6,420 bases of DNA from CALHVR01 sp963528625 (GTDB lineage: Bacteria; Fusobacteriota; Fusobacteriia; Fusobacteriales; Leptotrichiaceae): assembly GCA_963528625.1 (NCBI GenBank), contig CAURVQ010000048.1, forward strand, positions 1-6,420, in the 5' to 3' direction. A program made the position numbers and the translations under genes. The notes under the pieces were generated by a model, which saw only the letters and a program-made list of their open reading frames with translations, was not told where the DNA came from and did not search any database. Numbering within the stretch: position 1 is the first letter of the stretch; every line of letters begins with the position of its first letter. Below, piece after piece: positions 6,401 to 6,420 of this stretch.

Positions 6401-6420
6401 TTTGGAATGAAATCAGATTT
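293..6420 (+). CDS. Large type Va autotransporter adhesin with fusobacterial autotransporter N-terminal domain (3' end outside window)
   Basis: This surface protein should cross the inner membrane by Sec, insert its C-terminal barrel in the outer membrane with the BAM machinery, and display a long beta-helix outside. Its ligand cannot be read from sequence. Domains by residue: signal peptide 1-43; charged, probably helical segment 44-94; VVKSPWSSWQ motif near 95-104, a hallmark I recognise from this family; Pro-rich linker about 190-217; poorly repetitive domain about 218-640 with all four cysteines; first beta-helix section about 700-1065; conserved central block about 1100-1315 (with YKIAFIDG and YDFYRRYEIQR); Asn-Gly repeats about 1264-1465 and 1644-1740; pre-barrel segment 1783-1935; barrel domain from about 1938, with FDEMMGRQY at 1991-1999. 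The frame is open for 2042 codons; by family comparison perhaps 200-300 residues are missing. ATG 293 is chosen for its binding site and complete signal peptide. It has its own promoter and follows a paralogue head to tail. An adhesion or autoaggregation role is inference. Confidence 0.93.
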   Translation, partial: MSNNLRKLEKQLRSYAKRVKGISYTSGLLIAFLLTGVLSLSNATLDKEISKSKAEIKDTTTEINELFKKAKKENEKLLKNKSIELIQLMEQGDQVVKSPWSSWQIGINTYFKKNNGTYKKVTEIAPNKLYTDPLEKYIFSKKETSYGTLKLKLIEEPIVELTKAKKINLKIKFENKKDVDKKIEIQDISVPNFSVDSVPIPKEIEKNVDIKPVPEPKDIGVHMSIILDYSPGEVNKNKRSNYTIPDGTKEKFILELKNALENNANNAFVEYYSSKLLNDKKKAVKDIKRRYTDENIRIEKLDKFYNDEFAKIFGSDNHSGIRADANYGISKMCTEDLSIPTTETRYCNPYIETPSIGEVGLKAGEFKIFYNTNAGNRYFYKNLITDKYQLNRRRIVPGPGTRGQGAKYKGMHELLKNLGLPVYQNMYLKENQIVDDNEKFMDVYSFYGHASTKETIIGKDVTMNLYSTKTDTDTCDIDGASEGDYASYCRNVPNSDKIANIPNLFLIGNIIRKEKENEPLSESISRALPESKLINEGNINLFAGMSSVVQIEARNSVGKIVFENEGKIRDDKEINNTDINWLADTSDFETLQTEYANHNFGIFNSGNTLPGYDWSRDDEHIIKNGERGEIKFFAPKSVGWKFSEVLHGERENDVTNDIINKAKKSVINDGIFKLYGYESVGVNFSKFFTVPTTVAYANIQLNKPLEILGDESAGAYISVKPLDESDNIVKVDNFSKSKWNIKIGGLDTENNEEQNLRYGNKGDGSPKKIENSTGLYFDFYTKNDNNKVAPLDLTTNKDIVSVKNYNISLEKDAENSVAIRVKNAKIELDDTNIDSKITIKGDRNVGILSENSNNGELIYKNINNSIEISENTKDNVIFAAQNDSKIKLENKFNFSVDKSEGLIGFYSNNGKINLENGIKYNQKGDNSVLGYAKNNGSINIKNNTFTIPVFRNSDTINNDTLPEPDVTLEGENSIGFYSVGSNIVSKNLKIKLNDGATLAYSENGTSSIDLSNSYLDFSTNKGYALYSKNGGKINVDNSMIVLRKNTVGFKLNDLSTGNISTNNTNIIMMSNKAIPFDLGSISTINASNISTSLGIPSTLKILNGKEGSTTYNKYKIAFIDGVGSLNIDTNLNSKYSIDDSNESSLDAEKKASYDFYRRYEIQRAKINLNSGKIVTSVLNSNDLLELNKNNIIALSSISSTNATSNSETGITLNSNSKIIADREDSGRGAVGLYTNYGKIFTDATSEINVEKENNMENTNGVGIYAVNGTEVKNEGTINVGGESSFGIVGLAYGLDQSGNVFVNQFGNNAINQGSVSIENKGTISLTGKKSTGIAIDNNNDNANNTTSILINNTSGNIIMKGDNSVGLFSKKSKIENKGNIEMSNKQGIALFGIENSEITNNGTIKLKNGILNKENIGMYTTDENTKLINSKDIIGEDYTYGIYGKDVVIKNTSNIELKNNSVGIYLNAEFNTTPIAPNIDLVSDSKIKVSDDSISVLVSGEKQNIQSNSTIEMGKNSYAYLLQGKENTFKSLNPTQFKLIDNSKFIYSNDKKSTIENKTPLYGLGKDIVGIYSAGNVLNLGDIDFSDVIAGEGLYSVGGIIENGTSGASGIRPIIKVGKSDSKNEKYSAGMISGYVSNEGVLEAIGTIKNYGTIKVEHENSIGMYAVGSGSKAENYGKIELSAKNSIGMYLTDKALGINYGEITTTPTAENDGIRGVVIANDAILKNYGTINIIGSKNIAVEKPTGQFFDDGTTIGKILSETSPNGASDEIKPTKKEIKNLKIEVLEDGTGIITRNGIVVTPVSVDTVSVDPASKIVNVDRNNIIIKKEDIVKPSNTKITSLGMYIDTSGINYTKPINGLEKLNGLQQINLILGNEASRYTNDINIKVGENILKPYNDVMAVLNDGTKFELKSASLTWMVNSNIGNGNLLNNIYLVKYPYTNFSTDDNVYNFLEGLEQRYKWNDINSKEKEVFNKLNSIGQGEPEVLIKSFDEMMGRQYTNTQQRIQITGSQLNKEFKHLMKDWNNPSKQNNKLKVFGMKSD
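422..640 (+). other. Fusobacterial autotransporter-associated N-terminal domain
   Basis: Residues 44-116 start with a charged Lys/Glu-rich stretch that looks helical, possibly a short coiled coil (about 46-92, ending ELIQLMEQGDQVV), followed by KSPWSSWQIGINTYF (97-111) and NGT. The order helix, then SPWSSWQ-G-N-Y/F, is what I recognise as the conserved N-terminal module of autotransporters in Fusobacterium, Leptotrichia and relatives. Its function is not known to me. Being mature-protein N-terminal, it could sit at the tip of the exported passenger. Confidence 0.75.
860..943 (+). other. Pro-rich linker in the autotransporter
   Basis: Residues about 190-217 alternate Val/Ile with Pro and acidic or lysine residues (SVPNFSVDSVPIPK, then KPVPEPKD). 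Related autotransporters usually carry a Pro-rich stretch at this place between the N-terminal module and the passenger. It is probably an extended spacer. The boundaries are approximate. Confidence 0.55.
944..2212 (+). other. Poorly repetitive, cysteine-containing N-terminal passenger domain
   Basis: Residues about 218-640 differ from the rest of the passenger: few Asn-Gly turns, more Tyr, Phe, Arg and Trp, a basic-plus-glycine stretch (RRRIVPGPGTRG, 392-403) and helical-looking parts (about 247-300). All four cysteines of the visible protein are here, at 333, 347, 475 and 489, as two C-x13-C pairs. I do not recognise a catalytic motif such as GDSGG or a GDSL block, so a protease or lipase domain is not supported. 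A globular, disulfide-stabilised part on an otherwise fibrous beta-helix is a reasonable inference. In some parts, such as residues about 505-560, short beta-helix-like motifs (INEGNINLFAG) show through. Confidence 0.55.
2701..3489 (+). repeat. First beta-helix repeat section of the passenger
   Basis: Degenerate repeats of roughly 25-32 residues share a core of small hydrophobic residue-Gly-Phe/Tyr-Ser/Ala, two or three residues, Asn-Gly, then Ile/Val-x-Leu/Ile-x-Asn. Examples are GFYSNNGKINLENG, GYAKNNGSINIKNN, GFYSVGSN and ALYSKNGGKINVDNS. Alternating hydrophobic positions and Asn-Gly turns are the signature of a right-handed beta-helix. Copies are diverged at DNA level, so this is protein repeat structure and not a satellite. 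Confidence 0.65.
3599..4231 (+). other. Conserved central block of the passenger
   Basis: Residues about 1103-1313 include KYKIAFIDG (1113-1121), YDFYRRYEIQRAK (1153-1165), NSNSKIIADREDSGRGAVGL and, near the end, NEGTINVGGESSFGIVGLAY (from 1273). In my recollection of fusobacterial autotransporters this is one of the best conserved internal segments, present in proteins with otherwise different passengers. It breaks the repeat rhythm and may cap or join two helix sections. The function is unknown to me; the assignment rests on memory of the family, not on a search. Confidence 0.5.
4082..4690 (+). repeat. Second beta-helix section: N-x-G-x-I repeats
   Basis: The motif N-x-G-x-I, or a close variant, starts at 4109, 4247, 4346, 4418, 4490, 4577 and 4643, each copy preceded or followed by S/G-x-G-I/L-Y/F. 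Spacings are 46, 33, 24, 24, 29 and 22 codons; the first probably spans two turns. Each copy would form about one helical rung with a turn at Asn-Gly. An Asn/Asp-rich linker (DNNNDNANN, residues 1336-1344) interrupts it and would form a loop. Confidence 0.7.
5222..5510 (+). repeat. Third beta-helix section: four regular N-Y-G repeats
   Basis: Asn-Tyr-Gly occurs at 5240, 5315, 5387 and 5471, spaced 25, 24 and 28 codons, each followed one residue later by Ile. Between the first copies lies S-I-G-M-Y. The 20-base string at 5268-5287 recurs unchanged at 5343-5362, exactly 75 bases later, so here the repeat is visible at DNA level too. This suggests recent duplication or homogenisation of one 25-residue rung. 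Confidence 0.75.
5639..6420 (+). other. Pre-barrel segment and start of the autotransporter beta-barrel domain
   Basis: Residues 1783-1935 (with SLGMYIDTSGINYTKPINGL and NEASRYTNDI) form a conserved junction before the translocator and may act as the autochaperone that starts passenger folding. From about 1938 the motifs YPYTNF, YNFLEGLEQRY, FNKLNSIGQG, FDEMMGRQY (1991-1999) and KVFGMKSDF at the edge match the entry to the barrel domain of fusobacterial autotransporters (Pfam PF03797 type). The central alpha-helix that plugs the pore should lie in this stretch. Most of the barrel strands lie beyond the window. Confidence 0.75.

Overview
The window is dominated by one very large outer-membrane protein gene on the + strand. 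It opens at position 293, shows no stop codon through to position 6420, and runs off the right edge (2042 complete codons visible). I translated this frame from end to end. It reads as a type Va (classical) autotransporter of the large fusobacterial adhesin type. In order it carries: a long signal peptide with a Lys/Arg-rich N-region, a charged helical segment ending in a KSPWSSWQ motif, a Pro-rich linker, a long poorly repetitive domain with the protein's only four cysteines, an Asn/Gly/Ile-rich beta-helix passenger, a pre-barrel segment, and the first part of the C-terminal beta-barrel domain.

The organism is most likely a member of the Fusobacteriota. The reasons are the very low G+C (about a quarter by eye), the strong A bias of the coding strand, AT-ending codons throughout, and above all the N-terminal and barrel-entry motifs, which I recognise from Leptotrichia, Sneathia, Streptobacillus and Fusobacterium autotransporters. 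The N-terminal form suggests Leptotrichiaceae rather than Fusobacterium, but I cannot fix the genus.

Layout: 1-98 is the 3' end of another autotransporter of the same kind (last strands of its barrel and the stop codon). 99-144 is a rho-independent terminator for that gene. 145-292 is the intergenic control region of the second gene: a near-consensus promoter (180-208), a run of 14 A in the 5' leader (239-252) and a ribosome binding site (279-283). 293-6420 is the second autotransporter, incomplete at its 3' end. Two paralogues therefore lie head to tail, each apparently its own transcription unit. Such arrays can exchange surface antigens by recombination.

I see no RNA genes, CRISPR, insertion sequences or other complete genes. 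Open frames on the opposite strand are shadows of the big gene. The protein family is already known. The less ordinary points are the A14 tract in the leader, two equally spaced cysteine pairs (C-x13-C) in an otherwise cysteine-free protein, and the large non-repetitive N-terminal domain that holds them.
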